From assembly GCF_038957035.1 (NCBI RefSeq), contig NZ_CP152412.1, positions 4,150,501 through 4,214,500 of the forward strand: DNA of 64,000 nt, given 5' to 3'. Under the pieces are notes generated by a model. That model was given only the letters and a program-made list of their open reading frames with translations. It made no database searches and had not been told where the DNA came from. Position numbers and translations under genes: made by a program. This document shows positions 62,416-64,000 of the stretch, one piece after another. Source of the stretch: Bradyrhizobium sp. B097 (GTDB lineage Bacteria > Pseudomonadota > Alphaproteobacteria > Rhizobiales > Xanthobacteraceae). Within the stretch, counting starts at the first letter, position 1. The number at the start of each line of letters is the position of its first letter.

Positions 62416-64000
62416 ATGGGAAAACGACAGGTACCGCCGGAAAAGCCGGCCGAAATTCACGAGGTGCCGCTGCGTGATGCGCTCGAGGAGCGCTATCTCG
62501 CCTATGCGCTCTCGACCATCATGCATCGTGCGCTGCCGGATGCCCGCGACGGGCTGAAGCCGGTGCACCGGCGCATCCTCTACGGCATGGACCTGCTCGG
62601 GCTCGACCCGCGCGCGGCATTCAAGAAGTCCGCCAAGATCGTCGGCGACGTGATGGGCTCGTTCCATCCGCATGGCGACCAGGCGATCTATGACGCCATG
62701 GTGCGCCTCGCGCAGGATTTCTCCTCGCGCTACCCGCTGGTCGACGGGCAGGGCAATTTCGGCAATATCGACGGCGACAATGCGGCCGCCTACCGCTACA
62801 CCGAAGCGCGCATGACCGAGGTCGCGCGGCTCTTGCTCGAAGGTATCGACGAGGACGGCGTTGAATTCCGCCTCAACTACGACGGCCAGACGAAAGAGCC
62901 GGTGGTGTTGCCGGGCGGCTTCCCGAACCTGCTCGCCAACGGTGCGCAGGGCATCGCGGTCGGCATGGCGACCTCGATCCCGCCGCACAACGCCGCCGAG
63001 CTCTGCGACGCCGCGCTGCATCTGATCGAGAAGCCCGACGCCAAGTCCAAGGCGCTGCTGAAATGGGTCAAGGGCCCGGACTTCCCGACCGGCGGCATCG
63101 TCGTCGATTCCAAGGAATCGATCGTCGAGGCCTACACCACGGGCCGCGGCTCGTTCCGCACCCGCGCGCGCTGGACCCAGGAGGAGGGCGCGCGTGGCAC
63201 CTGGGTGATCGTCGTCACCGAGATTCCGTGGCTGGTGCAGAAGTCGCGGATCGTCGAGAAGATCGCCGAACTCATCAACGAGAAAAAGCTGCCGCTGGTC
63301 GGCGATGTCCGCGACGAGTCCGCCGAAGACATCCGCCTCGTGATCGAGCCGAAATCGCGCACCGTCGATCCGGCGCTGATGATGGAATCGCTGTTCCGGC
63401 TGACCGAGCTGGAAAGCAAGATCTCGCTGAACCTGAACGTGCTGATCAAGGGCCGCATCCCGAAGGTGGTCGGCCTTGCCGAGTGCCTGCGCGAGTGGCT
63501 CGACCATCTGCGCGACGTGCTGGTCCGCCGTTCCAACTTCCGCAAGACTCAGATCGAGCACCGCCTGGAAGTGCTGGGCGGCCACCTCGTCGCCTATCTG
63601 AACCTCGACAAGGTGATCAAGATCATCCGCACCGAGGACGAGCCGAAGCCGGTCTTGATGAAGACCTTCAACCTCACAGACGTCCAGGCCGACGCCATCC
63701 TCAACATGCGCCTGCGCAATCTGCGCCGGCTGGAGGAGATGGAGATCCGCACCGAGGACAAGGAGCTGCGCAAGGAGCTGAAGGGCATCGAGGGCCTGCT
63801 CGGCTCCGAGACCGAGCAATGGGCCAAGGTCAGCGATCAGGTCCGCAAGGTCCGCGATATCTTCGGGCCCAAGACCCCGCTCGGCAAGCGCCGCACCACT
63901 TTCGCCGATGCGCCCGAACATGATCTCGCCGCGATCGAGGAAGCCCTGGTCGAGCGCGAGCCGTGCACCGTCGTGATCTCCGAGAAGGGCTGGGTGCGGA
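62416..64000 (+). CDS. parC: DNA topoisomerase IV subunit A, N-terminal part (cut by window end)
   Basis: Open from ATG 62416 ([16 protein letters not shown]) to the window end, 528 codons. The breakage-reunion domain has [39 protein letters not shown], the [16 protein letters not shown] block, and the catalytic Tyr128 in AAYRYTEAR. It ends in ISEKGWVR, leading into the beta-propeller. At the position of E. coli ParC Ser80 it has Gln (Q89), and Asp at position 84. It decatenates daughter chromosomes with ParE. Confidence 0.95.
   Translation, partial: MGKRQVPPEKPAEIHEVPLRDALEERYLAYALSTIMHRALPDARDGLKPVHRRILYGMDLLGLDPRAAFKKSAKIVGDVMGSFHPHGDQAIYDAMVRLAQDFSSRYPLVDGQGNFGNIDGDNAAAYRYTEARMTEVARLLLEGIDEDGVEFRLNYDGQTKEPVVLPGGFPNLLANGAQGIAVGMATSIPPHNAAELCDAALHLIEKPDAKSKALLKWVKGPDFPTGGIVVDSKESIVEAYTTGRGSFRTRARWTQEEGARGTWVIVVTEIPWLVQKSRIVEKIAELINEKKLPLVGDVRDESAEDIRLVIEPKSRTVDPALMMESLFRLTELESKISLNLNVLIKGRIPKVVGLAECLREWLDHLRDVLVRRSNFRKTQIEHRLEVLGGHLVAYLNLDKVIKIIRTEDEPKPVLMKTFNLTDVQADAILNMRLRNLRRLEEMEIRTEDKELRKELKGIEGLLGSETEQWAKVSDQVRKVRDIFGPKTPLGKRRTTFADAPEHDLAAIEEALVEREPCTVVISEKGWVR

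Noticed and set aside
62143..63921. 592-codon minus-strand open frame opposite recO/parC
   Set aside because: Antisense shadow of parC, whose motifs are intact.

Overview
This is a 64 kb chromosomal window from a GC-rich alphaproteobacterium. Gene content and order (gatC-gatA-gatB; dapA-mscL-smpB; rpoZ-relA/spoT-pdxJ-acpS-lepB-rnc-era-recO-parC), the protein sequences and the intergenic palindromic repeats all point to the Bradyrhizobium/Rhodopseudomonas lineage. That assignment is inferred from recognition, not from a search. No rRNA, integrase, transposase or CRISPR array was seen. There is one tRNA, tRNA-Ser(GCT).

Layout. 1-8 kb: end of an SDR gene, an azoreductase with a divergent HxlR regulator, dprA, an amidase, plsY, and pyrB followed by a dihydroorotase homologue that has lost several metal ligands. 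8-16 kb: a VanX-type dipeptidase, twin small membrane-anchored paralogues, an AidB-like acyl-CoA dehydrogenase, a CPBP protease, an orphan ABC substrate-binding protein, an AEC transporter and ruvX. 16-20 kb: a LysR regulator divergent from two nitronate-monooxygenase-like genes. 20-26 kb: the GatCAB genes interleaved with two small unknowns and a patatin-like lipoprotein. 26-37 kb is accessory: a lysine-rich microprotein, a Sel1-like protein, a TauE/SafE transporter, two AraC genes (one frameshifted), an MFS/thioesterase pair facing a LysR gene, a DMT transporter and several small lineage-specific proteins. 38-46 kb is a same-strand block: arylsulfatase, deaminase, DUF2721 membrane protein, a small helical protein, a membrane-tethered TAXI-type binding protein and an octaheme cytochrome c with a TPR tail. 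46-64 kb is core: soluble lytic transglycosylase, dapA, mscL, smpB, peroxiredoxin, UDG, a NYN protein, then the rpoZ to parC run, which is cut by the window end.

How it works together. The core blocks cover translation quality (GatCAB, SmpB), the stringent response (RpoZ, Rel/Spo), pyridoxal and acyl-carrier maturation (PdxJ, AcpS), secretion (LepB), RNA processing and ribosome assembly (Rnc, Era) and DNA maintenance (RecO, ParC). The 38-46 kb block is the best candidate for an undescribed periplasmic system: a secreted sulfatase and a multihaem redox protein, with a membrane-anchored ligand-binding protein between them.

A recurrent theme is partial gene duplication. Fragments of the starts of recO, the TAXI gene and hxlR, and of the end of the AEC gene, lie near the intact genes. 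There is also a decayed SphA-like gene, and short dispersed repeats that supply stop codons to neighbouring genes.
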